NCBI GenBank assembly: GCA_039933775.1
Contig: JBDTNK010000001.1
Location: 54,436-118,435, forward strand
Source: JBDTNK01 sp039933775
Lineage (GTDB): Bacteria > Chloroflexota > Limnocylindria > QHBO01
Length of the DNA: 64,000 bases
Direction of reading: 5' to 3'
The notes below the pieces were generated by a model. It had not been told where the DNA came from and searched no databases. It worked only from the letters and a program-made list of their open reading frames with translations. This document shows, piece by piece, positions 46,274-56,029 of the stretch. Each line of letters opens with the position of its first letter. The first letter of the stretch is position 1. The position numbers were made by a program, and so were the translations under genes.

Positions 46274-48775
46274 TCAGTCGCGCGGGGTCACGATATTGAC
46301 GAGCTTGCCGGGGATCTGGATCACGCGTCGCGGCGTGCGGCCGGCCAGGTAGCGCTGGACATGCTCGCTGGCCAGCGCCATGCGCTCGATCTCGTCAGCG
46401 GGGGTATCCGGCGTGACGACGAGCTTCTCCCGCAGCTTGCCGTCCACCTGCACCGGCAGCTCGATGACGTCAGCCGCGGCCAGCACAGGATCCGCAACCG
46501 GCCATGCCTGCTGGTGGACGCTGTACGGACGACCGCGCCGCTGCCACAGCTCCTCGCTGATATGCGGCGCGGCCGGCGCCAGCAGGAGCAGCAGCGTGTC
46601 GACGGCCTCGGCATAGGCATCGGTGGGTGACAAGCCCGATTCGCGCGCGCGCACGATCGCGTTCGTCAGCTCCATCAGCTTGGCGATGGCCGTGTTGAAG
46701 TGGAACGCCTCGTAGTCCTGCGTCACGCCGGCGATCGTGGTGTGCGTCGCGCGATGCAGCGCGCGCACCAGCTCCTCGGGCGCACCGGGGATCTCGGCCG
46801 TGCCGCGCAACGCAGCTGGCTGCGCCACGCCCCACACGCGACCCAGGAAGCGGTGCACGCCCTCGATCCCGGAGCTGTTCCACGGCCCGCCCTGGTCCCA
46901 CGGGCCGATGAACATCAGGAACAGGCGCACCGCATCCGAGCCGTAGCGTGCTGTCAGATCATCCGGATTCTGGACGTTGCCACGCGACTTGCTCATGCGC
47001 TGGTGGTCCGCCCCCAGGATCTGGCCCTGGTTGCGCAGCTTTTCGAACGGCTCGTCGAACGACAGGTGCCCCATGTCGCGCAACGCCTTCACGAAGAAGC
47101 GCGAGTAGAGCAGGTGCATCACCGCGTGCTCCGCGCCGCCGGTATACAGGTTCACCGGCAGCCAGCGCGCGAGTGCCTCGGGGTCCCACGCCTGCTCCGC
47201 ATCGCGCGGTGAGACGTAGCGCAGGAAATACCAGCTCGAGTCAACGAACGTGTCCAGCGTGTCGGTCTCGCGCCGCGCCGGCCCGCCGCAGACCGGGCAG
47301 GTGGCGGCCAGGAAGGCCTCGTGCGATTGCAGCGGCGAGACGCCGGTGGGCGCGAAGTCGACGTCCTCCGGCAGCAGCACCGGCAGCTGGTCCTCCGGCA
47401 CCGGCTGCGCCCCGTGCTCGGCGCAGTACACGATCGGGACCGGCGCGCCCCAGTAGCGCTGGCGGCTCACCAGCCAGTCGCGGATGCGGTAGGTCACCGC
47501 GGTCTCACCGCGGCCCAGCTCCGCCAGGCGGGCGGTGATGGCGAGGCCACCCTCGTCCGCCGCCATGCCGCTGAACGAGCCCGAGTCGATCAGCACCTCG
47601 TCATCGGTGTGTGAGACGTAGGCGGCATCGGGCTGCGGCTCGCCATCACGTGGTGCCACGACGTGCCGGATCGGCAGCTCGAATCTGCGCGCGAACGCGT
47701 AGTCGCGCTCGTCATGCGCCGGCACGGCCATGATCGCGCCGGTGCCGTAGCCGGGCAGAACGTAGTCGGCGATCCAGATCGGGATGCGCTCATCGGTCAT
47801 CGGATTGATGGCGTATGCGCCGATGAACGTGCCGGTCTTCTCGCGCTCGGTGTTCAGCCGGTCGATCTCGGTCTGACGCCGCGCGTTGGCGACGTAGGCG
47901 GCGACATCGGTCCTGCGGTCATCCGTGGTCAGGCGCTCGACCAGCGAGTGCTCGGGCGCCAGGACCATGAAGGTGGCCCCGAAGATGGTGTCGGGGCGCG
48001 TCGTGAAGACGCGGATCGGCTCTGCCGTGGCCTCCTCCACCGCGAAGTCGATCTCGGCGCCCTCGCTGCGCCCGATCCAGTTGGTCTGCATCAGCTTGAT
48101 CGGCTCGGGCCAGTCGATGCCGGAGAAGTCGAGCATCTCGTCGGCGTACTTCGTGGTCCGGAACCACCACTGCTCCAGGTCGCGCTTCTCGACCGGGGTG
48201 TCGCAGCGCCAGCAACGACGCTCGACGCCCACGACCTGCTCGCGCGCCAGCACGACCTTGTCCTTCGGACACCAATCGACCGCGCCCATGGCCCGATATG
48301 CCAGCCCGGCCTTGTAGAACTGCACGAAGAGCCACTGCGTCCAGCGGTAGTACAGCGGATCGCTCGTGACGACCTCGCGCTCCCAGTCGAACATCGCGCC
48401 GATCGTTCGGAACTGGGTGCGCATGCGCTCGATGTTCGCGTTCGTCCAGATCGCCGGGTGGATGTTCCGCGCGATCGCCGCATTCTCAGCGGGGATCCCG
48501 AAGCTGTCGAAGCCCATCGGAAACATGACGTTGTCGCCCCGCATGCGGTGCATGCGCGCAACGATGTCCGGCGCGGTGGCGGCATACCAGTGCCCGATGT
48601 GCAGGTCGCCCGACGGGTAGGGGTACATCGTCAGGACATAGCGCTTGGGCTTCGGGTCGTCATCGTTGGCCCGATACAGGCCATCGGCCTCCCAGCGGTC
48701 CTGCCACTTCCGTTCATAGCTGCCCGGATCGAAGCGCGCCGTGCGCTCGCCGCGGGCCGGTGTCTCGGTGGTCAT
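46274..48775 (-). CDS. leuS: Leucyl-tRNA synthetase
   Basis: LeuS charges tRNA-Leu. The 833-residue protein has YPYPSGDLHIGHWYAATAPD (HIGH), the CP1 editing domain with TTRPDTIFGATFMVLAPEH, a zinc region with CPVCGGPARRETDTLDTFVDSSWYFLRYVSP, and the KMSKS loop as ADHQRMSKSRGNVQNPDD. The anticodon domain and C-terminal tail are present. It overlaps the upstream GNAT gene by four bases (ATGA). Both lie downstream of a T-box leader with a Leu specifier codon, so expression should rise when tRNA-Leu is uncharged. Confidence 0.97.
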   Translation of the reverse strand: MTTETPARGERTARFDPGSYERKWQDRWEADGLYRANDDDPKPKRYVLTMYPYPSGDLHIGHWYAATAPDIVARMHRMRGDNVMFPMGFDSFGIPAENAAIARNIHPAIWTNANIERMRTQFRTIGAMFDWEREVVTSDPLYYRWTQWLFVQFYKAGLAYRAMGAVDWCPKDKVVLAREQVVGVERRCWRCDTPVEKRDLEQWWFRTTKYADEMLDFSGIDWPEPIKLMQTNWIGRSEGAEIDFAVEEATAEPIRVFTTRPDTIFGATFMVLAPEHSLVERLTTDDRRTDVAAYVANARRQTEIDRLNTEREKTGTFIGAYAINPMTDERIPIWIADYVLPGYGTGAIMAVPAHDERDYAFARRFELPIRHVVAPRDGEPQPDAAYVSHTDDEVLIDSGSFSGMAADEGGLAITARLAELGRGETAVTYRIRDWLVSRQRYWGAPVPIVYCAEHGAQPVPEDQLPVLLPEDVDFAPTGVSPLQSHEAFLAATCPVCGGPARRETDTLDTFVDSSWYFLRYVSPRDAEQAWDPEALARWLPVNLYTGGAEHAVMHLLYSRFFVKALRDMGHLSFDEPFEKLRNQGQILGADHQRMSKSRGNVQNPDDLTARYGSDAVRLFLMFIGPWDQGGPWNSSGIEGVHRFLGRVWGVAQPAALRGTAEIPGAPEELVRALHRATHTTIAGVTQDYEAFHFNTAIAKLMELTNAIVRARESGLSPTDAYAEAVDTLLLLLAPAAPHISEELWQRRGRPYSVHQQAWPVADPVLAAADVIELPVQVDGKLREKLVVTPDTPADEIERMALASEHVQRYLAGRTPRRVIQIPGKLVNIVTPRD

Positions 48776-49329
48776 CGGTCAGCCTCCTGCGGGAGCCAGG
48801 CCATGAGGACTTCATCGCGGAACTCGTCGCCGGAGCGGTACTGCATGCGGCGCAGTCCCTCGCGCACGAAACCGGCGCGTTCGTAGACCGCGATCGCGCG
48901 CTCATTGTCGGGAAAGACGCCCAGCGCGACCTTGCGCAGCGCGCGCTCGGCGGCCCAGCTCTGCGCAGCCGCGACGAGCACCGAGCCGATGCCCACGTCG
49001 CGCCATTCGTTGTCGATGCAGATCGCGAGCGTCCCGACGTGCGCCGAGATCGTCGAGCTCTCGACGGTGACGAGGACGTTTCCGACGACGACGCCGTCGG
49101 ACTCGGCCACCAGCACCAGGTTGCGGTCGCCGCGGATCAGCTCGCCCAGGAAGAAGGCCTCGGACGGATCGCTCATCACGCTCGGCGGCGTGATCAGGTA
49201 ACGCCCCTCGCGTCGCACGGCGGAGAAGAGGGCCGCGATGGCGCGCGCGTCGGTGGGTCGGGCGCCACGCAGGATCCAGCCGCGCCCGTCACGCGCCTCG
49301 CGCCGCGATGCCTCGATGGTTGTCACCAT
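48772..49329 (-). CDS. GNAT-family N-acetyltransferase
   Basis: The 185-residue protein has the GNAT fold: ILRGARPTDARAIAALFSAV at the start, VGNVLVTVESSTISAHVGTLAICIDNEWRDVGIGSVLVAAAQSWA with the acetyl-CoA loop (RDVGIGS), and LRKVALGVFPDNERAIAVYERAGFVREG, the typical N-x-x-A-x-x-x-Y-E-x-x-G-F end. It is RimI/RimL-like; the acceptor is unknown. The ATG at 49329 is used; an upstream TTG at 49365 lies in the T-box terminator tail. It is the first gene after the T-box leader and overlaps leuS (ATGA). Confidence 0.88.
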   Translation of the reverse strand: MVTTIEASRREARDGRGWILRGARPTDARAIAALFSAVRREGRYLITPPSVMSDPSEAFFLGELIRGDRNLVLVAESDGVVVGNVLVTVESSTISAHVGTLAICIDNEWRDVGIGSVLVAAAQSWAAERALRKVALGVFPDNERAIAVYERAGFVREGLRRMQYRSGDEFRDEVLMAWLPQEADR

Positions 49330-49372
49330 TGTCGCTTCGTGCCGTCCTTCATCGGTCGCAAACAAACACGAA

Positions 49373-49398
49373 CCCCTTCGCCGTCACGGACGAAGGGG
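49373..49398 (-). terminator. T-box attenuator terminator
   Basis: CCCCTTCG (49398-49391) pairs with CGAAGGGG (49380-49373) and is followed on the minus strand by TTCGTGTTTGTTTG. Its 5' arm also belongs to the antiterminator formed with the GGTGG of the T-box core, so the two structures exclude each other. Confidence 0.8.
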
Positions 49399-49440
49399 GC
49401 TCACGCTTCGCGGTACCACCATGACTTGACCGATGAAGAT

Positions 49441-49516
49441 TGGTGGAGCTGGGGGGACTCGAACCCCCGACCCCCTGCATGCCATGCAGGTGCTCTCCCA
49501 GCTGAGCTACAACCCC
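49441..49516 (-). tRNA. tRNA-Ala (anticodon GGC), CCA encoded
   Basis: A perfect 76-base cloverleaf: 7-bp acceptor stem with the alanine identity pair G3:U70, D arm with GG, anticodon stem CCTGC/GCAGG holding loop ATGGCAT (anticodon GGC), a 5-base variable loop, T arm with TTCGAGT loop, discriminator A73 and encoded CCA. It reads GCC codons. Its only visible promoter is that of the leuS T-box leader, and it sits between the two halves of a Stem III-like helix, so it is transcribed as part of that leader. No internal mismatch suggests decay. Confidence 0.97.
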
Positions 49517-49685
49517 ACGTCGGTCCACTCGTCGGCGCGATATCGGACGCCAGCCCGGTCTTGCCCTGCGGCTCGACTGCTCGGCGGGCGAGTTCGGCGC
49601 GCTTCGACCGCCGGCTTGCACCAATCCCGGCTCGCTCGGATCGAAGGCAGCGCCTACTGCTCCCGCGTCAACGCATTGAGGGCGA

Positions 49686-49714
49686 AGTATAGCGGGGCTG
49701 TCGAGCACGCTCAA
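49686..49714 (-). promoter_or_regulatory. Promoter of the T-box / tRNA-Ala / GNAT-leuS transcript
   Basis: TTGAGC (49714-49709) and TATACT (49691-49686) are separated by 17 bases on the minus strand. The predicted start near 49679 falls just before T-box Stem I. It overlaps no gene and is back to back with the MerR promoter on the other strand. Confidence 0.8.
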
Positions 49715-49737
49715 CCGAGGCCGCCGCGACGCACCGC

Positions 49738-49768
49738 TTGACTCTCACGTAACGTCAGGGTCTAGGCT
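49738..49768 (+). promoter_or_regulatory. MerR-type promoter of the TipAS-family regulator
   Basis: TTGACT (49738-49743) and TAGGCT (49763-49768) are 19 bases apart, the long spacer recognised by MerR-family activators. The spacer holds an imperfect dyad around ACGTAACGT. GAAAGGACG lies before the ATG at 49790. Autoregulation is likely. Confidence 0.7.
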
Positions 49769-49789
49769 GCGCGACGAAAGGACGAACCG

Positions 49790-50548
49790 ATGAGCCTGAC
49801 GATCGGCGCGGTGGCCCGCATGGCGGGCGTCACCGTGCGGACCCTGCATCACTACGACGAGATCGGGCTGCTCCGCGCCAGCGCGAGGAGCGAGGCCGGC
49901 TACCGCCGCTACGACGACGACGATCTCGAGCGGCTGCAGCGTGTCCTCTTCTATCGGGAGCTGGGGTTCGGCCTGGACGAGATCAAGAGCGTCATCAGCG
50001 ATGGCGGCGCCGACGCATCGGTCCATCTGCGATGGCAGCACGCGATGCTGCTCGAGCGGATCGAGCGGCTCAAGCGGATGGCGACCGCGGTCGAGAAGGC
50101 AATGGAGGCAGACAGCATGGGAATCTCATTGACGCCGGAGGAGCGGCTCGAGGTCTTCGGTGACTTCGATCCGGAAGAGCACGCGGCGGAGGTCAAGGAG
50201 CGTTGGGGCGATAGCGATCCGTACCGCGAGTCGACGCGACGTGCGGCCAGCTACACCAAGGAGGACTGGCAGCGCATCAAGGCCCAGGGGCAGGCCGCGA
50301 TCGAGCAGGTCGTGGCCGCCATGCAGGCCGGCAAGCCTGCCGACAGCCCCGACGCGATGGACGGTGCCGAGGCGCACCGCCGCCAGATCACTGACTCGTT
50401 CTACGAGTGCTCGGCCGAGATGCACGTCGGTCTGGCCGAGATGTACATCGCCGATCCGCGCTTCACGGCAACGTACGAGAAGATCGCCCCGGGCCTCGCG
50501 CAGTACCTGCACGACGCCATCAAGGCGAACGCGGCCCGCCAGGGCTGA
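49790..50548 (+). CDS. MerR-family regulator with TipAS antibiotic-recognition domain
   Basis: The 252-residue protein has a MerR winged helix at residues 1-70 (LTIGAVARMAGVTVRTLHHYDEIGLL, then GYRRYDDDDLERLQRVLFYRELG). A dimerisation helix follows, then a C-terminal TipAS domain of about 140 residues (LTPEERLEVFGDFDPEEHAAEVKERWGDSDPYRES, then FYECSAEMHVGLAEMYIADPRFTATYEKIAPGLAQYLHDAIKANA). TipAS domains bind thiopeptides and diverse drug-like ligands and turn on their own promoter. No transporter gene is adjacent, so any target besides itself is outside the window. Confidence 0.93.
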   Translation: MSLTIGAVARMAGVTVRTLHHYDEIGLLRASARSEAGYRRYDDDDLERLQRVLFYRELGFGLDEIKSVISDGGADASVHLRWQHAMLLERIERLKRMATAVEKAMEADSMGISLTPEERLEVFGDFDPEEHAAEVKERWGDSDPYRESTRRAASYTKEDWQRIKAQGQAAIEQVVAAMQAGKPADSPDAMDGAEAHRRQITDSFYECSAEMHVGLAEMYIADPRFTATYEKIAPGLAQYLHDAIKANAARQG

Positions 50549-50992
50549 TCAGTCGGGCTGGGGCTCGAGCGCTCGTCGCAGGTTGTCGATGGCGCCATCG
50601 AGCTCCTTCTCGGCGGCCCCGGCGATCATCGGCTCGGCAAAGGACATGAACCCGGAGGCCTGTACCCGGAGCGCGACGACGACCTCGCTTCGGCCGGGAC
50701 CGATGGCGCTCACGTCGACCGACGCGACGACGCGCACGCTCGAGACCTCCGTCTCGAAGGCAAGGTGGCGTGGCGTCTCGAGCTCGATCACCGTCACGTC
50801 GGCCTCGACCGTCTGGCCCATGGCGCGGGTCGTGACACGGGCCACCGAGCCGATACCCATCGGGCCCTCGGTCATCCGACGCGCGGCCGTGACGCCCGGC
50901 TGCCAATGCGGCAGGTTCTCGACCTCGGCCAGGAACGCGAAGATGGTCTCGGGGTCGGCGGCGATCTCGCCGCGCCGTTCAACGTTGCGCAT
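50549..50992 (-). CDS. SRPBCC (polyketide cyclase / START-like) family protein
   Basis: The 147-residue protein reads MRNVERRGEIAADPETIFAFLAEVENLPHWQPGV, the usual first strand and helix of SRPBCC proteins, with MGIGSVARVTTRAMGQTVEADVTVIELETPRHLAFET as the beta sheet and a long C-terminal helix (AEKELDGAIDNLRRAL). These proteins bind hydrophobic ligands in a helix-grip cavity. The ligand is not predictable. It ends next to the convergent MerR gene stop and lies 136 bases after hemH on the same strand. Confidence 0.85.
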   Translation of the reverse strand: MRNVERRGEIAADPETIFAFLAEVENLPHWQPGVTAARRMTEGPMGIGSVARVTTRAMGQTVEADVTVIELETPRHLAFETEVSSVRVVASVDVSAIGPGRSEVVVALRVQASGFMSFAEPMIAGAAEKELDGAIDNLRRALEPQPD

Positions 50993-51128
50993 GTGCGGGC
51001 AACCGTAGCCGAGTCAGGCGCCGACTGCCGCGTCGATGGCACGCAGGTCCGCCACGAAGCTCGCATAGGCAGCGCGCTGCCTCCTTCGTGGCCGGCACCC
51101 GGGCGACGAGCTGTTCCATGCCGCGCGT

Positions 51129-52055
51129 TCAGAGCAGACGCGGTGCCGCGACGGCCCGTGTCGCGATATCCGCCAGAGCATCGACGAAGCGCGGCGCCAC
51201 GTTGAGCGACTCGATCCGGGCGAACGCCATGCCGGCGGCATCGGCCTGCTCGCGTGCGCCGATGTCGACGTCGTACAGCACCTCGAGGTGATCGGCCAGG
51301 AACTGGATCGGCGCGACGAGCACCGAGGTGTGTCCCGCGCGGCGCAGCTCGGGCACCAGGTCCGCGAAATCGGGCGTCATCCACTCGCCCGGCTCGTGGC
51401 CCGCCGATTGCCAGCAGAAGTGCCACCGATCGTCGGCAAGACCGGCGCGCGCGGCGACCGCGGCTGCAGTCTCGCGCAGCTGGGCGAGGTAGCTGGGCTC
51501 GGCATCTGCCACGCGACGGGGGAGCGAATGCGCGGTAAGCAACACCGGCGCCTCGACCGGCAACAACGCCGACCCCTCCCGGATGCGTGCTGCGACGGCA
51601 TCCAGGAAGCCGTCGTTGCGATACCAGGCGGGTGCCAAGACCAGCGCCGGCGCATCGTCTCCGAGCGCACCGGCGGCGGCATCCAGCGCGCGCTGGTAGC
51701 CGGCCATGAGCAGCTCGGAGTGCTGCGGGCTCATCACGATGCCCACGACCGGATCGCAGCCGCGTTCCGCCAGCGCCCGCACGCCGGCCTCGATCGACGG
51801 TTCGGAGAAGCGCATCCCGGCGGCCGCGAGCGCTTCCACGCCGCGCGCCACGAGCGCCGCCTGCACGGCCTCCGCCTGTGCCGCGGTGATCGGGATGAGT
51901 GGCGACCCGCCGATGAGCTCATAGCGGCGCCGGAACTCGGCGACGAGGTCGTCGGACGGCACCCGCCCGCCGCGCACCGCCGCGAGGTACTCGGGCAGGT
52001 CGTGCAAGTCGTCCGCCGGCGAGCCGTAGGTCATGAGCAGCACGCCGAGCGTCAT
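51129..52055 (-). CDS. hemH: Ferrochelatase (coproporphyrin-type, CpfC)
   Basis: HemH inserts ferrous iron into a porphyrin. The 308-residue protein starts MTLGVLLMTYGSPADDLHDLPEYLAAVRGGR and shows RYELIGGSPLIPITAAQA, the catalytic His in LLTAHSLPRRV, FCWQSAGHEPGEWMTPDFADLV and VAPIQFLADHLEVLYDVDIGA with the conserved Glu. The presence of HemQ in the same operon suggests it acts on coproporphyrin III, as in Gram-positive bacteria. It is the last of eight genes and overlaps hemE by four bases (ATGA). Confidence 0.95.
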   Translation of the reverse strand: MTLGVLLMTYGSPADDLHDLPEYLAAVRGGRVPSDDLVAEFRRRYELIGGSPLIPITAAQAEAVQAALVARGVEALAAAGMRFSEPSIEAGVRALAERGCDPVVGIVMSPQHSELLMAGYQRALDAAAGALGDDAPALVLAPAWYRNDGFLDAVAARIREGSALLPVEAPVLLTAHSLPRRVADAEPSYLAQLRETAAAVAARAGLADDRWHFCWQSAGHEPGEWMTPDFADLVPELRRAGHTSVLVAPIQFLADHLEVLYDVDIGAREQADAAGMAFARIESLNVAPRFVDALADIATRAVAAPRLL

Positions 52056-53094
52056 CGGGCGGACGCCTCGTGCACGAAGGCCACGAGCTGGGCCAGCAGC
52101 GCTGGGTCGGTCGCTGGCAGCACGCCGTGGCCGAGGTTGAAGATGTGGCCCGGCCGACGGCCGGCGCGTTGCAGGACCTCGCGAGCCCCCGCTTCGGTCG
52201 CCTCCCAGCCGGCGAGCAGCCGCGTCGCGTCGAGGTTGCCCTGGACACCGCGATCGAAGCCGACCCGCTCCCAGGCCGCGTCGAGCGACTGGCGCGCGTC
52301 GACGCCGATGACATCGCCGCCGGCATCGGCCATCTGCTCGAGCAGCGCCGCGGTTCCGGTCCCGAAATGGATCGTGGGGGCGCCGCGCACCTCGGCGAAG
52401 ATGCGCGCGACGTGCGGCTGCACGAAGGTGGCGTAGTCGGACGGCGAGAGCGCCCCGACCCAGGAGTCGAAAAGCTGCACGACGTGGACGCCGGCCGCGA
52501 TCTGCGCGTTGAGGTAGGCGACGATCACCGATGACAGCTTCTCCATCAGGGCGTGCCACGCATCGGGCTCGCGAACCATGAATGCCTTCGCGATCGCGTA
52601 CTCGCGTGACGGGCGTCCCTCGATGAGGTAGCAGGCCAGCGTGAATGGTGCCCCCGAGAACCCGATGACGGCCTGCCGGCCGTCGAGCGCGCGCCGGACC
52701 AGCCGAATCGCGTCCATCACGAAGCCCACCTCGGCATCGGGATCGATGAGCCGCAGCTTCGCGACATCGGCCGCCGAGCGGACCGGGTTGTGGATGATGG
52801 GGCCAATCTCGGGCTGGATCTCGAGGCTGACGCCCATGGGCTCCAGGGGCAGCATGATGTCGGCGAACAGCACCGCGGCATCCACGCCGAAGGCGTCGAC
52901 CGGCATGGCGGTCACCTGTGCGCACAGCTCAGGCGTCTTGGCCAGCGTCAGGATGTCGTGGCGCTCCCGGAGGCGGCGATACTCGGCCAGGCAGCGGCCC
53001 GCCTGGCGCATGAACCAGACCGGCGTGGCATCGGGCTGCTCGTGACGCAGCGCCGCGAGGAAGCGCGCCTCGCCGGTCGCCGCCGGCGCCCCGA

Positions 53095-53098
<4 letters not shown>
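52052..53098 (-). CDS. hemE: Uroporphyrinogen decarboxylase
   Basis: HemE converts uroporphyrinogen III to coproporphyrinogen III. The 348-residue TIM barrel has TPVWFMRQAGRCLAEYRRLRE, the N-terminal substrate loop with the conserved arginines, VDAAVLFADIMLPLEPMG with the catalytic Asp, GFSGAPFTLACYLIEGRPS, and the C-terminal FNLGHGVLPATDP with the conserved His. Overlaps hemL and hemH by four bases each. Confidence 0.97.
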
Positions 53099-54335
<1,237 letters not shown>

Positions 54336-54339
<4 letters not shown>

Positions 54340-55022
54340 CGGTCCAGCCCCGAGAGCATGCCCAGGATCTCGCCGAGCGGCCGGTGCACGCCGGTTACGA
54401 TCGGGGTGTCGCGGGTGGTGGCGCGACGGCTCTCGGACTCGCGCAGCTCGCGCACGAGGTCCTGGAACGCGACGAGGTCATCGGTCTCGTAGGCGACGAT
54501 GAACTCCTGGTCGTCGAGACCGAAGCTGTAGGCCAGCAGCTGGCGGACCTGCGGGTAGGCGTGGCCGGTCTTCATGTGACCGCGCATGATTCGCTGCCGT
54601 TCCTCCGTCGACGACAGGTACCACTCGACGCTCTTCGCGAACGGGTAAACGACGAGGTAGCGCGACCGTTCGCCGGTGAAGAGGCTCTGCTCCTGGGTGG
54701 TCGGCCGCTTCACGTACTGGCTCGGCCTGGTGAGACCGATGAGGTTGAGCGCGCTGCTCATCCAGCGACCGATGCCGGAGGCCTGGAGGTCCGCCGCCGT
54801 CTGCTCGATGTCTTCGATCCGCTCCGCCATGCGCCACAGCAGGAGCTCGCCCTCGCCGCGCAGGCCGATGGTCGAGTAGCTGTGCTGGATGAGGCGTGCC
54901 TCGCTGCGGGCGGCGACGACGCAGAAGGCGTCGATGTCCGCGCCGCGCTCTTCGGCGGGGAGGCGGCGCCAGGCCGGGTCGAGGTGGAGGTGCCAGGCGT
55001 GGACGTAGCGCTCGTCGCTCAT
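54336..55022 (-). CDS. hemQ: Coproheme decarboxylase HemQ (ChdC)
   Basis: ChdC decarboxylates two propionates of coproheme to give heme b, the last step of the Gram-positive route. The 228-residue protein has the chlorite-dismutase-like fold with the family signature YLVVYPFAKSVEWYLSSTEE (catalytic Tyr of the YP motif), MRGHMKTGHAYPQVRQLLAYSFGLDDQEFIVAYETD (proximal His region) and RDTPIVTG near the end. The ATG at 55022 overlaps the hemB stop; a longer open frame upstream is hemB read out of phase. Its presence predicts the coproporphyrin-dependent branch. Confidence 0.95.
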
Positions 55023-56029
55023 CGGTCGCGATCCTCGCGCAGCCACCGCGCCGCATCGGTCGCGAAGTAGGTGACGATGACGTCGGCCCCGGCCCGCGCG
55101 ATGGCGGTCAGGCTCTCGAGCGCGGCGGCGCGCCGATCCAGCCAGCCGCGTTCTGCGGCCGCGCAGATGGCGGCGTACTCGCCGCTCACCTGGTACGCGG
55201 CGATCGGGGCGGTCGTGCGTGCTCGCGCGGCCGCGACGAGATCGAGGGCGGGGAGCGCCGGCTTGACCATGATCGCGTCGGCACCCTCGGCGAGGTCGGC
55301 GTCGATCTCGCGCAGCGCCTCGCGTCCGTTGGCCGGGTCCATCTGGTAGCTGCGGCGATCGCCGAACGCCGGGGCGGAGCCGGCCGCCTCGCGGAACGGG
55401 CCGTAGAAAGCGGAGGCATGCTTCGCGGCGTAGGCCAGGATCGCGACCTCGTCGTGCCCGTTGGCGGCGAGCGCGGAGCGGATGGCGGCGACCTGGCCGT
55501 CCATCATGGCGCTCGGCGCAACGATGTCGGCGCCGACTTCGGCGACCGAGACGGCCGTCCGTGCGAGGAGCTCGAGCGTCGCGTCGTTGTCGACGATCGC
55601 CGCATCGGCGGGGCCGCGGAGGACGCCGCAATGGCCGTGGCTGGTGTATTCGCACAGGCAGACGTCAGCAATGATCGTCAGTGCTGGATCTGCGAGACGC
55701 AACGTCCGGATGGCCTGCTGCACGATGCCATCATTGGCCCATGCGCCTGATCCGTCGGCGTCCTTCGTCGCCGCCAGGCCGAAGAGCAGGACGCTGCCGA
55801 TCCCCGCCGCGCGCAGCTCGTCGGTGACCGCCGGCAGGCGATCGATGCTGACCCGCTCCTGTCCGGGCATCGACTCGATCGACTCGCGCACGCCGCTGCC
55901 GGACCTGACGAAGAGCGGCTGGACCAGCATGCCGGGGTGCAGCCGAGTCTCGCGCACGAGCGTTCGGAGGCCGGTCGTGCGACGCAGGCGGCGCCCGCGG
56001 TGGAAGGTGGTGACGGTGTGGGTGATCAT
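55019..56029 (-). CDS. hemB: Delta-aminolevulinic acid dehydratase (zinc type)
   Basis: HemB condenses two ALA molecules to porphobilinogen. The 336-residue TIM barrel has RRTTGLRTLVRETRLHPGMLVQPLFVR at the start, the Cys-rich zinc site DVCLCEYTSHGHCGVL, and the two Schiff-base lysines in ILAYAAKHASAFYGPFREA and ADAIMVKPALPALDLV. The retained cysteines indicate zinc rather than magnesium in the active site. The ATG at 56029 overlaps the hemD stop; its own stop overlaps hemQ. Confidence 0.96.
   Translation of the reverse strand: MITHTVTTFHRGRRLRRTTGLRTLVRETRLHPGMLVQPLFVRSGSGVRESIESMPGQERVSIDRLPAVTDELRAAGIGSVLLFGLAATKDADGSGAWANDGIVQQAIRTLRLADPALTIIADVCLCEYTSHGHCGVLRGPADAAIVDNDATLELLARTAVSVAEVGADIVAPSAMMDGQVAAIRSALAANGHDEVAILAYAAKHASAFYGPFREAAGSAPAFGDRRSYQMDPANGREALREIDADLAEGADAIMVKPALPALDLVAAARARTTAPIAAYQVSGEYAAICAAAERGWLDRRAAALESLTAIARAGADVIVTYFATDAARWLREDRDR

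Larger units (their letters stand above)
49373..49679 (-). promoter_or_regulatory. tRNA-Leu T-box riboswitch leader of GNAT-leuS, interrupted by a tRNA gene
   Basis: Transcribed from the promoter at 49686-49714. Stem I pairs GCGGG (49666-49662) with CCCGC (49588-49584) and carries AGTA (49658-49655) opposite GAA plus specifier CTC (49592-49590), a Leu codon. GGCGC/GCGCC and CTTCGA/TCGAAG arms lead to the distal loop AGCGAGCCGGGATTGGTGCA near 49636. A Stem III-like pair GACCGA (49525-49520) / TCGGTC (49433-49428) encloses the tRNA-Ala gene. The antiterminator core GGTGGTACCGCG is at 49420-49409, with UGGU ready to bind NCCA, followed by the terminator. The order and motifs match T-box leaders; the specifier agrees with leuS downstream. 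Confidence 0.88.

Noticed and set aside
48772..49365. TTG at 49365 as the GNAT start
   Set aside because: It lies in the T-rich tail of the T-box terminator; the ATG at 49329 begins the conserved protein.
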